Positions 12,869 through 24,218 of a stretch of 64,000 nt of DNA are shown here, piece after piece. The notes beneath the pieces were generated by a model. It saw only the letters and a program-made list of their open reading frames with translations. It was not told where the DNA came from and did not search any database. Source of the DNA: Toxorhynchites rutilus septentrionalis (lineage: Eukaryota; Arthropoda; Insecta; Diptera; Culicidae). A program made the translations under genes and the position numbers. The stretch is from the NCBI RefSeq assembly GCF_029784135.1, contig NC_073746.1, positions 60,238,097-60,302,096 on the forward strand, given 5' to 3'. Each line of letters starts with the position of its first letter. Position 1 is the first letter of the stretch.

Positions 12869-13340
12869 AACATGATTTAGGGGTGCCTCAAAGCGCTTAA
12901 AGTTTTGATTTTTTGATCCTCGAAAATCTTCCAAGGGGGGAGTAAAGTAAAATTGGGAAATCGATTTTTTTATTGAAATGCCTTAAAAATGCATGAAACG
13001 TCGAGATCTTGTGTCATCTCGAAAAAAAATTTTGGCCGAAAATCGACCTTTTGGGACTTAGACTAAGAGGCAATGAAGGTATGGGGAAAAAAAATTAACG
13101 AATTTGAAGAACCGATCATGTACATTTTTTTTATCCAAAAAAAATTCCTGTGCAAAGTTTCAGCTCAATTGGACATGATTTGGGGGTGCCTCAAAGCACT
13201 CAAAGTTTTGATTTTGGCCACTCAGGCTCAAAAAGCCCAGAAAGTCGATTTTCGGCCAATTTTTTTTTCGGGATAGCACCAGATCTCGACGTTTTATACA
13301 TGTTTAAGACATTTGGCATCGAAATCAAAATTTAGATTTT
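12869..13340. repeat. Palindromic repeat with arms of about 52 bp
   Basis: The segment 12998-13050 (from ACGTCGAGATCTTG to GGCCGAAAATCGAC) is matched in inverted orientation by 13243-13297 at roughly 90 percent identity by eye. A separate phrase, GGGGTGCCTCAAAGC followed by AAAGTTTTGATTTT, occurs in direct orientation at about 12880 and 13184. The combination suggests a MITE or foldback fragment. It cuts the Helitron to its left. Confidence 0.6.
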
Positions 13341-13424
13341 CCAAATTTCCTTGGTTTTCCCTTGGAAGCTTTTCGAAGACTGTTTGAAATCTGACAGACG
13401 TTACTCAAAAGACATTTTGATATA

Positions 13425-13464
13425 TATATATTTTTTGGACATGTGGTTGTCCAAAAAATATATA
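13425..13464. repeat. Perfect 17-bp hairpin with 6-nt loop
   Basis: The left arm runs from TATATATT to TTGGACA. The loop is TGTGGT and the right arm is the exact reverse complement. The stem is AT-rich. Confidence 0.85.
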
Positions 13465-13904
13465 CGTAATCGGCTTGAACCTTCTTGGCCGCAACTACCG
13501 CACTTCGTATGTTTATATATGATTTGCCTGAATTTCTATTACGCTTGCGGGGCTTTTTCTTCCAAAATTGAGAATCAGCATGCTTACGTTTTTTGAGACA
13601 CGGCGGCGAGTCTACGTCTCCTGATGAAGATTCGAGATTTGTTCATTTGTTTCATTTCTTTGTCGTTCTAAAATGTTATGATCGAAGATAATTGAAATGA
13701 AGTTCAGCCAGAGTGAGCCAAGTCAAAAAATGTTACCTAGAGTATTATTGCCTCCATAACCATAATCAATTCTTTCTCAATAACATCCTCCCATTTATAC
13801 TGTGAGCTCATATCTTTGGTAATTTCAAATTCAAAATCTTTAATAAAGTGAAAAACAAAATTATATAGCTGCTGGGCACGCTAAATTTCATTATCTTTGC
13901 AGCC

Positions 13905-14405
13905 AGAGCGAACCAAGTACAGTTTTTAAATATAAATTTACTAAACTTTTATGTTATAAATAATCGAATAATGAAAACACAGACAACAAACACAGGTATA
14001 GGCTTCATTTTGACATCATTTACAGGTATGAATACAGCCTCTAATTTATAGTATTAGATATTTGCAGAAAAGTGACAGTCAAAACCAATGATAAAATCAT
14101 TGCGTTAGCAAATTCCGTGAAAAACAAGCATCGTTCATTTTTCAGTTTTTTTAGTTGTTTCAACTGTTTCGATTGCTGTTTTCATGTTAAGTGATAGAGA
14201 ATGTAAGAACCTGGGGACCAAAATTAGTGTTCAGAGTATGAATCAAGTTTCTACGTATTGTTCAAATTTCGATCACTTCATTTGTCAATGTGAATTTACT
14301 GAACATTCATATTATAAATAATTTAATAATCAAAACCATGACACTCTTTTGGTTATAGACTTCATTTGAACATCATTTACAGGTATCGATACCGATATAG
14401 CGCTC
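13905..14405. repeat. Diverged direct duplication with a ~365-bp offset
   Basis: 13915-14060 and 14275-14400 share, in order, AATTTACTAAAC/AATTTACTGAAC, TTATAAATAAT, a TAATAAT..AAA stretch, TATAGGCTTCATTT/TATAGACTTCATTT and CATCATTTACAGGTAT. Identity is roughly three quarters by eye, so the duplication is old. Confidence 0.6.
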
Positions 14406-15656
14406 TTGGTCCCGAAACCATGTAAACTATAAAAAGCAAATACAATCAAAAATTACGAAAGCAAAATCCAATTTTTTTGCGAGTATAACATTTTTCCAAA
14501 AAAGACTAGCTAATTGACTTTAATTTGATATATCGATCATATGTATCGGTCCAGTAATTCAAAAGGTATGATTTTTTTAAGAAATGCATCTTTGCTGTTC
14601 GGAATTTGAGACAAAAGTGTTCAGAATATGAGTCAGTGATAAAAATGGTGTTCGGAATTTGAGACATAAGTGATAAAACAATTTTTTAGTTATTCATCAT
14701 GAATATTCATTTGTAAATCAATTTTATTGTAGTCAAGTTAAAAAGAAGGCTCTATTGTATCCAAAAAGCAATTTAACTTCGCGAAAAAGTACCATTTTGA
14801 GTAATGAGACACTGTTTAATGACTACAAAGCTTAAGTGTTCGTAATTTGAGACAAAACGGTAATATGAAAGCTGTGACCAAAACAAAATAGCAATTGTCA
14901 TCGTCTCACTGACAAATTTTGGGAGGCTCTATAGAATTACTATGGAACTCGCTTTCGCGGATAATCCGCACCGCGGAATAAATGAAAAATAAATTGAATT
15001 AAAATATATTATACTTGTTTCGTTATGGCTGAACGAAATTTTGAAAAATGCAGATCAGCCCTCTCAACACGATTTTACACTCCAAGGCAGTCATTTGACT
15101 ATCTTACTTATCAGATCCCGACGACAACTGTTCCCAGGAGCTGTCCGAAACAGAAAAAAATTATAAATATTCGGATAAATTGGAAAAACCGCCTTTTTGA
15201 AGAAAACGATAATTATCCTCCGATGTCATGTTGTTGGTTTATGGTTCGTTCTGGTTGAATGCCATTTCGTCTTTTTCGCAGCCTGCTACACTGAATTTTT
15301 ATTTTAGAGCTGTTGTCCACTGTCCGAATGACGCGGTTAATTTAATGTCGATAGATTATCAGTTTCTGCATCCAGTGGTGTAAGTAACTCAATTTTGAAA
15401 AATTCGGCTACATTCTCCTGGCACTTATTAGAATTACATCAAAAGTTTCACCTCCGTATTTTCTTATGGCTACAATAACAATGGCGCTTTTCTCACCACA
15501 GTCTACAGATATGACAACATTCAAGTTTATTTTTTTTAATCGTTTATTTTCACAGGCTCAGTTACATAAGTTTAAAGGAGCCAAACTCCTAAAGTATACT
15601 TATGTTATCAAGTAATATATACTATAGGGATGTGCGTTGCCTCTGACATTTACTTA
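14406..15656. other. AT-rich sequence with a dispersed short phrase
   Basis: No gene is seen. The phrase TTCGGAATTTGAGACA, or a close variant, occurs near 14598, 14652 and 14837. A 77-codon frame at 15025-15258 is unrecognised. Confidence 0.45.
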
Positions 15657-15710
15657 ACAGTTACTAAGAATATGTACATTTGAGAGAATGTACATATTCT
15701 TAGTAACTGT
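15657..15710. repeat. Perfect 24-bp hairpin with 6-nt loop
   Basis: The left arm (15657-15680) and right arm (15687-15710) are exact reverse complements and the loop is TGAGAG. The base after the arms breaks pairing on both sides, so the edges are sharp. A perfect stem of this length is either very recent or maintained. Confidence 0.9.
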
Positions 15711-16809
15711 CTCAAAGTTTTGACTACTAAAGATTTGGTAGTTCCAGTTACGAATGTTACGAATTACTCTCTGTTGACCTGATTAACGAAAGTTGACTAG
15801 CACATTACATTAGATGTCGAACGATGTGAAAGAAATTGTAATGTGATAGAGGTCAACATTTTATATTTTTCGATGGCAAAGTCGATGATTTGCATATTGT
15901 ACAATTTAAAAAATTATGCGCTCTACTCAAATAAATCCCTAAAATAAATTCTCATTTATGATAGTTTGCAAACTGAAACAGGTTTTCTGCCGCGAAACTG
16001 TGTCTCTTGGGGTTTATTCCGAAAATGGTATAGTTCTCGATATACACAATCATCTTAATCTATGGGTTGTATCATTCCATTTTCCAGAATGTCAACTTCC
16101 TGGCGTACTGCTAAAAGTGATATCATCCCTAAACAATCGAGAACCTGTGTCTCTATTAAATCGCGGACTGAGGCATACGTGTGTCATGCCGCTACCGATT
16201 AACCTCAACCGTCGTAAACAGTGAAACACGCGAACTAGTTGGTTCCCACAACTATATATCTCTAATCGAACCCGCTATCAGACAACACTCGGAGCACTTG
16301 AGCACTAGGCGAGTGAGTGAGTGTTCATCTCGTAGGCCAACGGGTAATGATGATGATGATGTCGAATTTGAGATTGAACCTAGCCGTGTTGTCGTTTCGG
16401 GTTATTTTTGTGTGCACAATAGTGTTATGTCATTGGAGTTTTATATTACATTAGGCTGACTTTTAGACAGTCAAATCGGATACTACCGTTGGTGACCGTG
16501 ACCCGATCTATGACACGCACCACCTTAATTTCGCATCATTAACTGGCGAAATCTGCCATTAGCTTTGGATTGAAAATAAACAACTATGAACAGGCCGTGC
16601 GGTACGTAATGAGTGTTTGTAACTTTTTTTTATAAAAGGAAAAGTTTCAGTCACAATTCTAAATGTAAATGGAAGCAGTATAAAATACATTTACTAGCAT
16701 TTTAATCATGTGAAAATGTATACGAATTTCCAAATCTAGCTTAGAAGTTTCATTTATCGTCGTTTATTTCGAATCGCACTGACTTCGTCTCCTCAACGTT
16801 GTATTTGTT
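15711..16809. other. Unassigned sequence
   Basis: No recognised gene. Frames of 88 and 92 codons at 15958-16224 and 16181-16459 overlap, lack domains and are not called. A short GAT/TGA microsatellite lies near 16345-16360. Confidence 0.45.
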
Positions 16810-16970
16810 ATATTATTTTTAATTAGTATAGTACTTAGTTGAGACTCAACTGTCAACTAAAACACTCAGAATTAATTTAGAGTGTCATCCTTTTGGCACT
16901 CTAAATTACTTTTGCCGTCTCAACATATGCATTAATTAGCTTCATTAATTAATACTTAGGTGCTGTCCAC
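16810..16970. repeat. Nested imperfect palindrome, about 150 bp
   Basis: The inner arms AATTTAGAGTG (16874-16884) and CACTCTAAATT (16897-16907) pair exactly. The middle arms GTTGAGAC and GTCTCAAC pair outside them, and outer TTAATTAGTA.AGTACTTA-type sequence is echoed by ATTAATTAATACTTA. It looks like a small foldback or MITE. Confidence 0.6.
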
Positions 16971-17027
16971 ATATAAAAAAAATCAGCATTTTCAAATTAC
17001 AAATTTCTGGTTTATGGATATCGTACG

Positions 17028-19059
17028 TACATATTTTATTTTTTTTTTATCCAAAATATATATTTTATTAAGGCTCATATGGCGTCAGCCTAACGGGGCC
17101 GGGAGTTCAATATTTTGACAATGTTTGCTTACAACTATGTTAGTAATATGTAACCGATTACTCGCGGTTGACTCGAGGTTAGTATTACAAGTGTTCTCAT
17201 AATTGGTATGTCGCGGTCTTCGATGCTCTATACGTGTGCCCGACACGGGATACTTCCTATTGGGATGCAGCTGACCATTAATCAGCAACGCCCCCCTAGT
17301 CTGTAGCCCATATCTGGCATGGTGCGTCTTTCTCGACTCGAGAAATCCAGGATAGAATGGTCACTAGCCGGCGTAATCATCAGCTCGTGTAGAGTTGTCA
17401 TGAGCGGTACAACCTTTGGCTCTTGTTGAATGATCAGTGGACTGCACAACCTTCGGCCCGTGCATCTGTAAAGAGTGTGTGTATGTATTGCCGCGACTAA
17501 GTAAAAGTTTATCGATCGGATAGGAGGGATATGAAACGGGGACACAACGAAGGAAACATCATTAAACGTTGACATCGGTGTTTCTGAGGAACAGGTATAG
17601 ATGAAGCAGAAGATCAGGATCCCGGCTACCTAAGATATCCCGGACGGGGATATCCGATTGTCTGCCTTGTGCTCTCAGTGCTCTAGAGAGCTGAGAACGA
17701 GCAGCATGGAACCGGATACACAACCAGACAACATGCTCGATGTCGTGGTAGCCATCGCCACAATCACAAAGATTGTTTGCTGCGAGCCCAATGCGATAGA
17801 GATGCGCGTTTAGGTTGTAGTGATTGGACATAAGCCGAGATATCACGCGAATGAAATCACGACCTACATTCAATCCCTTGAACCATGCACTCGTCGAGAC
17901 CTTAGGGATAATCGTGTGTAACCAACGACCGAACTCATCACCACTCCACATGCGTTGCCAACTTACGAGCGTATACTGACGAGGAATGTGGAAAAATTCA
18001 TTATAAGCAATTTGCCTTTCAAAAAGTGTGCCTTTTAAAGCGCCCACCTTAGCTAGCGAGTCCGCTTTCTCATTCCCCGGAATCGAGCAATCAGAGGGAA
18101 CCCATGCTAAGGTAATCTTGAATAATTTTTCGACCAAAACACTCAATAGTTGTCTTATTCTTGTTAGGAAATAAGATGAGCGTTTATCAACTTTCATTGA
18201 GCGGATTGCCTCTATTGAGCTGAGACTGTCTGAAAAAATAAAATAGTGGTCGATGGGCAATGTTTCAATGATCCCTAATGCGTAATATATCGCACCCAGT
18301 TCAGCGACATACACGGAACAAGGATCTTTGAGTTTGAAAGAGGCACTGGAATTTTCATTGAAGATGCCGAAGCCAGTAGACCCGTTTATGAATGAACCGT
18401 CAGTAAAGAACATTTGATCAGATCCAATTTTCCCATATTCTGCCGAAAATATCAGCGGAATAGAATCGGAGCGTAGGTGATCTGGGATTCCATGGATTTT
18501 TTGTCGCATGGACAAATCAAAAATGACAGAGGAATTGCAGAAGTAAGGGAAGCAAACTTGGTTGGAGATGCCTGGTGAAGGGTGCACGTCGTGGGTAAGG
18601 TACTCATGGTATAAAGACATAAAACTTGACTGAGGAGTCAGTTGGAGTAGATTTTCGAAGTTATCAATCACCAATGGATTCATGATCTTGCAACGGATGA
18701 GAAATCTGTAGGATAATTCTGTGAACCGAAGAGTAAGCGGGGGTACTCCTGCCAAAACTTCGAGACTCATCGTATGTGTCGAATGCAAACACCCCATGGC
18801 TATACGCAAGCAACGATATTGTATTCTCTCCAACTTGAGAATATGAATCCTGGCAGCTGATCGGAGGCAAAAACTGCCATATTCTAACACTGATAATATC
18901 GTTGTTTTGTACAACTGAATGAGGTCTCCTGGATGGGCACCCCACCATGTTCCGGTAATTGTTTGGAGAAAATTGATTCTTTGCTGGCATTTCTGTTTCA
19001 AATACGCAATGTGTCTCCCCCAGGTACACTTAGAATCATAAACATATTTACATATTTTA
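17028..19059 (-). mobile_element. 5'-truncated I-clade-like LINE with target duplication
   Basis: The 3' two kilobases of a non-LTR retrotransposon lie on the minus strand. The insert is flanked by an 11-bp direct repeat, TACATATTTTA, at 17028-17038 and 19049-19059. The 3' end (low coordinate side) finishes with AATATATATTTTGG and a run of ten A abutting the repeat, as target-primed reverse transcription predicts. The 5' truncation falls inside the reverse transcriptase end of ORF2. A second, shorter copy of the same 3' end lies at 43.85 kb. Confidence 0.85.
17562..19040 (-). CDS. C-terminal part of LINE ORF2 (end of RT plus RNase H and zinc motif)
   Basis: The open frame gives about 490 residues with no internal stop. 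Its start is the 5' truncation, not a natural start codon; the residues before the first Met read naturally as ORF2 (CTWGRHIAYLK). Counting from that Met, the first 190 residues are the C-terminal end of a reverse transcriptase. A ribonuclease H domain follows, with D201 (in FFTDGS), E234 (AELGAIYYAL), D258 (FSDSLSS) and D314 (GNEKAD). These would degrade the RNA strand during element copying. Family members usually have His in WVPSHC, but this copy has Asp (WVPSDC, residue 304), which would be expected to weaken the nuclease. A C-terminal CxCG...H...C motif (residues 412-428) is also typical of the group. The frame is intact but cannot support transposition because most of RT, the endonuclease and ORF1 are absent. 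The I-clade assignment is from the RNase H and overall likeness, not from a search. Confidence 0.8.
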   Translation of the reverse strand, partial: YDSKCTWGRHIAYLKQKCQQRINFLQTITGTWWGAHPGDLIQLYKTTILSVLEYGSFCLRSAARIHILKLERIQYRCLRIAMGCLHSTHTMSLEVLAGVPPLTLRFTELSYRFLIRCKIMNPLVIDNFENLLQLTPQSSFMSLYHEYLTHDVHPSPGISNQVCFPYFCNSSVIFDLSMRQKIHGIPDHLRSDSIPLIFSAEYGKIGSDQMFFTDGSFINGSTGFGIFNENSSASFKLKDPCSVYVAELGAIYYALGIIETLPIDHYFIFSDSLSSIEAIRSMKVDKRSSYFLTRIRQLLSVLVEKLFKITLAWVPSDCSIPGNEKADSLAKVGALKGTLFERQIAYNEFFHIPRQYTLVSWQRMWSGDEFGRWLHTIIPKVSTSAWFKGLNVGRDFIRVISRLMSNHYNLNAHLYRIGLAANNLCDCGDGYHDIEHVVWLCIRFHAARSQLSRALRAQGRQSDIPVRDILGSRDPDLLLHLYLFLRNTDVNV

Positions 19060-20153
19060 GTTTAATGTGTATATGCGTTGAAGACAAAAGTCATTGCAAG
19101 AAAAGATAAAACGTTTTTGGATTGCTTTCAAAGTTTCTATAAATTTTAAAAATTTACTTACAATAACAATCCAATCAACCTGATTATTTCGCTTTCATTT
19201 GATTCATAGAAAGTTTCAGTAGAACTATTTTCTACAGAGGTTTTCTCTATCGAACGATCCGTTTATCCTTTATTTTGGATCAAGAATATTTCATGAAATA
19301 ATGAACGCACCGCAAATCGATGGTCAAATCTGCCCACTGCAAACTTGAAAATATTCTATACAAGGTCCAGTTGTTGCTTTGACGAATGCATTATTTTATA
19401 ACAGAGTTATAGCGTTTCAAAAATCACTCAAAATTTTCGATGTCGCATTTTGCTCCTCTATATTTTTTGTCGAGTGTAGTTTTTTACCCACTCCGGAGTA
19501 CGATCGGTCACAGGAAATGTCGATTCATTTACACATCCGCTTCACTTAAAGTCATCAGCGCAATGCGAAACCTTTTCAGCAATAGTTCCAGGAATTTTCA
19601 GAGGGTACTAATAGCGTATTAGAAATATTTTCAATGTATATTTTTTTAATTTTTCGACTGCTTATTGACCATTCTTCATTGAGTGTCTAGATGGCTTTCA
19701 AAATGCTCGCAGGTAAAAACAACCACCTCTATTCTGTATTCCAATCGATTCGAAATGTTTCGATCGACTTGATAAAATTCCATTCTGTACTCCGTTCAGG
19801 TTGTTTTTGAATTTCGTTCAATCTGCTTCTCTTCGAACATTAAATGGGCAAAAGAAATAGGGAATGCAAAATTATATCTCGAACGAAATAATGGTTTCGG
19901 ACGCAATGCAGAATCGGGGTACATATCAGAAAACTCACGACTCATTGATTTTTTACTAACCTTGCTCGAAAAGTTATTGGTATTGCTCTTTGGTTTTCCT
20001 CAGCTTAAATCCTTATCAAAACATCACTTATCAAATTCGAACAGTTTACTAAAGAACAATTCAACGCCAAATTAATCGGTCGCTGCCCCGATTCTTCCCA
20101 TTTTTAAACATTTGTACATTATTGGTTTGAAATCTGTTGCCCGATTGAAATAA
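19060..20153. other. AT-rich sequence, possible MITE remnant
   Basis: No gene. Around 19730-19925 the phrases ATTCTGTATTCCAATCGATTCG and, inverted, a GATTCTGCATTGCGTCCGAAA-like stretch suggest a diverged terminal-inverted-repeat element, but the match is too weak to define ends. Confidence 0.3.
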
Positions 20154-20205
20154 GTTTTTGAGAAATCAATTAATTTAATAGAAAGTTAATTGATTTCTCA
20201 AAAAC
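20154..20205. repeat. Perfect 20-bp hairpin with 12-nt loop
   Basis: The arms GTTTTTGAGAAATCAATTAA (20154-20173) and its exact reverse complement (20186-20205) flank a TTTAATAGAAAG loop. Confidence 0.9.
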
Positions 20206-21249
20206 ATGAAGAAATGTTTAAACTGCTGAGAAAACTTTCTCATAAATTGAATAGAGTATCGAAAACCATTATATCTGTTTGAAATATTGTTATATACAAG
20301 TTGTTAGGTAGCTGATCCGAAATATTTCAGATGATAGAGGATCGTATTTGGTGAAAAAAATCTTCCACGTCAAATCTCATCTACGAAAGAATTATTGAAC
20401 TTTTCCTTGTGACCGTTTTTTTTGCCTTAAACTGACTTTAATTCAAAAATTATGCTGCTTAGCACGATTCAATTCTTTTCATTTAAGAAAATTGTGCATA
20501 AATTATGTTATGAATCATTTAAATTTTTGCAAGATAAAAGCACAAAAAATTAAATTCATCTTTACCTCTAAAAGTTACTTGGTTCTACGCAAAATTTTCT
20601 TATCTTTCAAATGAGTAGCATAATTATTCTAAGTAGCGTACTTTCTAAATTAGAGTCAGTTGAAGACATAAAACTCGACTCAAGAAAAGTTCAACAACTC
20701 TAGTTGAGAATTAACTAAATGCGTAGAATTTTTTCATCAATTATGATCCTCTATCACCTCCTGAAATATTCCGTATCAGCTACCTATTTCCACGTATATT
20801 TTTATCAGAACACTGGCTCAATTTTTTGACGACTAGTAGAAATTGATGAAATTAAAATACTTTGGAAGAATGATTTTACACGCAATTCAAAGTGTGTAGA
20901 AAATTATATTTGATGAAAAATCATTTACGCTTATCATGAGTTTCAACCATTATGGAATCGTTTAATTTTTATAGTATTGAACTATGCGTGTCTATGCATA
21001 CTCCCTAACTATAAAAGTTCGATCATAGGAAAAAGCTTGGTCATTAACAGTTTACGTGAGATATTTTTATAACACAGATAACACTGAAGAAGATCAATTA
21101 TATGATACAAAAATATGAACGTTTGACTGGACAGCACTCTCAGGCGGCTCAATCCGTTGATTGATAAATACGAAGAGTTTTGAAATTCTTGAATATGTGT
21201 TATTTAATTCAATTTTGAATGTATAGGTGGTTGTATTTAAAAAAAATTC
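20206..21249. other. AT-rich sequence without features
   Basis: No gene or structured repeat was recognised. Confidence 0.5.
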
Positions 21250-21360
21250 TTCCTGTCCACGTGGACTCGATCTATACCCCCTCTCCCCTCTCCGTGGACA
21301 AGCGTGGACATTGTCTTACCCACTACCCCCTGAAGTTGTCCTCGTGGTATGTGGACATCC
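21250..21360. repeat. GTCCACGTGGAC-type repeat block
   Basis: The palindrome GTCCACGTGGAC is followed by CCCTCTCCCCTCTCC, GTGGACAAGCGTGGACA, and a CCACTACCCCCTG tract ending in CGTGGTATGTGGAC. The internally repetitive GTGGACA units and C-rich spacers are unlike the flanks. It abuts the 3' side of the adjacent SINE. Confidence 0.5.
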
Positions 21361-21361
21361 C

Positions 21362-21546
21362 CTTAGTTGAGATTTCTTAAGCAAAATAACACGCCTTGAA
21401 TGTATTCCGAGGGGCAAGCTCTTGAATACGCGTGACCATTGCACTGGAAATTTCTTTGACGAAAAATCCCCCGGCTTGAGCGGAAATCGAACCCAAACAC
21501 CCTGCATGATAATGTGCGACGTTAACCACTCGGCCACGGATGCTCT
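21362..21546 (-). mobile_element. tRNA-derived SINE
   Basis: On the minus strand the 5' end begins GCATCCGTGGCCGAGTGG. It holds an A-box-like TGGCCGAGTGG (plus-strand positions 21526-21537) and a B box GGGTTCGATTTCC (21482-21494), spaced as in a tRNA internal Pol III promoter. A tRNA-unrelated region of about 120 bp follows. It is not a functional tRNA gene: no acceptor stem closes it, and the sequence after the B box runs straight into the SINE body. It resembles the tRNA-type SINEs known from Aedes. Confidence 0.75.
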
Positions 21547-21555
21547 TCATGCTAC

Positions 21556-21650
21556 ATGTTAGGGTTTCTATAAATTGTAAATTACATTAAGATTAAGAGT
21601 ATTCTTTCTGTTCTTCCATTGTTCAGTAGATGCGCTTGTTCACGCTGTGC
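21556..21650 (-). repeat. Copy of the repeat found at 36.48-36.60 kb
   Basis: On the minus strand CTGAACAATGGAAGAACAG is followed by GTAATTTACAATTTATAGAAAC. The same two phrases occur on the plus strand at 36478-36595, downstream of another SINE-like unit. Confidence 0.65.
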
Positions 21651-22113
21651 TTCGTGAACACCTTTATTGCGATAAATATGTGGTATATACACAAACTGCT
21701 CTGCTTTTTGTTTATAGTTATTGTATAAAACTTATGCCACGTTTTCCAAAGATTGCAAGATGATGGAATATTGATTGATATGCCCATATGCGCGCGGCGT
21801 GTGATGACTTAGTCAGACGACTTAAACTCGTACGATCAGTAAGAGGTGGTTTTATACCTAAATACTCAGTTCTTACTTCTTCCTTGGTTTGGTTTGTGAC
21901 AAAATATATTTGTCACGGTGTAAAAGTGCACAGAAATTATCATCGGAAGTATCCCCAGCTAAGGCAACTAAAAGGGATAGAATCATTCACAGTGTCGATT
22001 CGCTGTTTGTATTTATCAATCTGAAATGAAGACGATGTGTCCGAATGGCTATAAAAGCGAAGAAATTAATTCGGACAAAAGTTTTCTGAAATAGTTCGAA
22101 TTTTATTTCAATT
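21651..22113 (+). promoter_or_regulatory. Possible 5' LTR and leader of a BEL/Pao element
   Basis: A TATA-like CTATAAAAG lies at 22049-22057. At 22114 TGGCGAAGTGATTCTAGG resembles the TGGCGAC-type primer-binding site next to the 5' LTR of BEL elements. A gag-like frame follows. The LTR start and a matching 3' LTR were not found, so this is tentative. Confidence 0.35.
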
Positions 22114-22194
22114 GTGGCGAAGTGATTCTAGGAGATAAAATAAGTGCATCGACCGGGAGTAACATTACCAAAAAAATAAAACGACGAAAGAGAT

Positions 22195-23000
22195 TAGTGT
22201 GGAAATGAGGTTGGCGGCCATCTAAGAAGAAAAAGCCGGAGCATACGAAGGACAACATCGTCGATATCTTGGGGTTGCTGGAGAGTTACGTCCAGGAATT
22301 CGATAAAATGGAGAAAATCCAAGGTCAAGAAGGAGCATGGGCTGAGAAAGTGGAGCAATTCTACGACAATTATCATTGGACCATCACGAAACTGAATTTT
22401 TTTTTCCACATATCGATTTTGACGCCCGGCATTTAATGTGAGCAAATTGAAAAAATCCAAGTCCATCTTACCTAAATCCACTACCTCCAGTGAGGCCGGT
22501 CAACATTCGGCTTTCGGAGCTAAGTTCGCACCGACATTTAGCGGAAGTTCTCTAAAATCGTGTGTATTTCGCGATTCGTTTGAGTCTGCGGTTGGTTGTC
22601 GTGCCGATATCAGCGTGGTCGAGAAGATGCACTATTTGGAGCGCAGGAAGAAGCAGCGCGCTTCTTCGATCCAATGAAAGAAAAACAGAGATACAAGGAC
22701 ACCTGGCAATCGTTGCAACTGAGGTTCGAGGACAAACCCAACGATGCGCAAGTAAAGCGCCGAAGATCGTCTGGCCTTGGTGGATCTCCTGGGAATTTTC
22801 GTTCTCAAGAGTTTAGGAGAACCAGCCAATCGTTGGAGTTCATTTTTGGTTTACCTGTCATCTGTCCGCTTTGATCCGAGTACGGTACGAAAGTGGAAAA
22901 ATAACTGTGCCAAACTCGACGCTGATAACACAATCACCTCCAGGATTACGCTCGAGTGTTGCAAGCCGTTTCTGGTAACCTACAATACGCTCTAGGCACC
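22195..23000 (+). pseudogene. Decayed BEL/Pao retrotransposon gag (DUF1759-like)
   Basis: A first piece (22200-22435) encodes a Lys/Glu-rich stretch with LGLLESYVQEFDKMEK, ending in a stop. The best piece (22438-22640) contains PTFSGSSLKSCVFRDSFES followed by VVEKMHYLE. This is the hallmark of the gag region of BEL/Pao elements, where a substrate-binding DUF1759 segment reads like 'PTFSG..W..F...F......L....K..YL'. A third piece in another frame has DTWQSLQLRFEDKP. Frames change at least twice and stops intervene, so it is dead. No protease, RT or integrase could be recognised downstream before 24.2 kb. Confidence 0.6.
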
Positions 23001-24218
23001 ATGAACATTTCCACCTTAAGACGTTATAGCAGCAGTGGAAAAAAACCTTAATGCATGGTGTAGATAAAATGGAAGAAGGATTTAAATCACACACAGATGC
23101 AGAAGTGGAAATTCATGAATGGATACAGTTTTTCGAATGCATTACACATATTTCATATAAAATAAGTATAAGAAAATGGAGAATTAAGCAAAAATTAAAA
23201 CATTTATATGAGCAAAGAAAAAACAAATAATGTTTTGAGAAAACTAGTGCTACAGGAGATTTTTTCCGACGAGCATTTACCTCTTCTCAACTTTTGAGCT
23301 TAAATCGAATGATTGGTATAATGTCCTGCCTACCGTACATGAAGTTCCTGTTCATGCTGGAGAAATAATTATGCTAATGTACCTGGTATATTGGTCGGAT
23401 AAGCAACAGAAAGTCAACCTAAGCAAATGAAAAAAATATTGATCCCTTCAATCATGAACACGATCAGGAAACTAAAATAAATTAAAAGACGTATTTTTTC
23501 GTACCATGAATGAATCAGTACGGCAATTTGGAATGGCACAAAATGACAAAAGAAATATCTCTAGATTTATGAGAAGTTTTTTTGGGATTTGAAGACTTGG
23601 AAACCATTTAATTGAGGATAACAACAACTGTTATGTCATAGAAGAACCTTATGAAAGCTGTCGATGGAATCGAAGAATACTTTATTTTTGATGCTATTGA
23701 AACAGGTATAAGGTATATTTTTCGTAGTAACTAGTGTGGTCTTTTTGAAATTGAACCCTGAAATGTTTAACAATACGTACCTGATGAACACATCGAACCA
23801 ATCAACACCAACTCTTCTGATATCGTTATCCTACCCAAAATTCGCCGACTGTGATTCACCATCCAGTATTTTCTCCAGCGTCCATTTGAGTAACATTAAG
23901 TAAGCTTTTGACGGTTTCGTCATCACCCAACGTTGAGTATTCAGCACCATCAGTGTTAATGACTTCTGTTGATCTTAATCTGTCCGCAATATTCATTCAT
24001 CTTTCTTTCACAACAGATGGATCATTCCCATCATCAATTCCGCGACTTCCGAAGTGATTCGGCTGAGACTATCTTCCACACTTGAGCAACGTAATATGTA
24101 GCATCTTCATCTTCTTGAATGGCACTAATGTTCCATGAGAAACTATTGCCGCCACAACGTATGTATCACTTGCGTCATCAGTAGCACTTCCTTACGCCGT
24201 TACGCCCAAATATTCTAC
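23001..24218. other. Unassigned AT-rich sequence
   Basis: It could include further decayed retroelement sequence after the gag remnant, but I recognise no pol motif and no gene. Confidence 0.4.

Noticed and set aside
12259..12934. Repeat protein with FHLYGS units
   Set aside because: The frames follow the ~140-bp Helitron tandem units and exist on both strands.
21480..21546. tRNA-Ser/Leu-like gene on the minus strand
   Set aside because: A and B boxes are good, but no acceptor stem closes the fold and a SINE body continues directly from it. It is called as a SINE.
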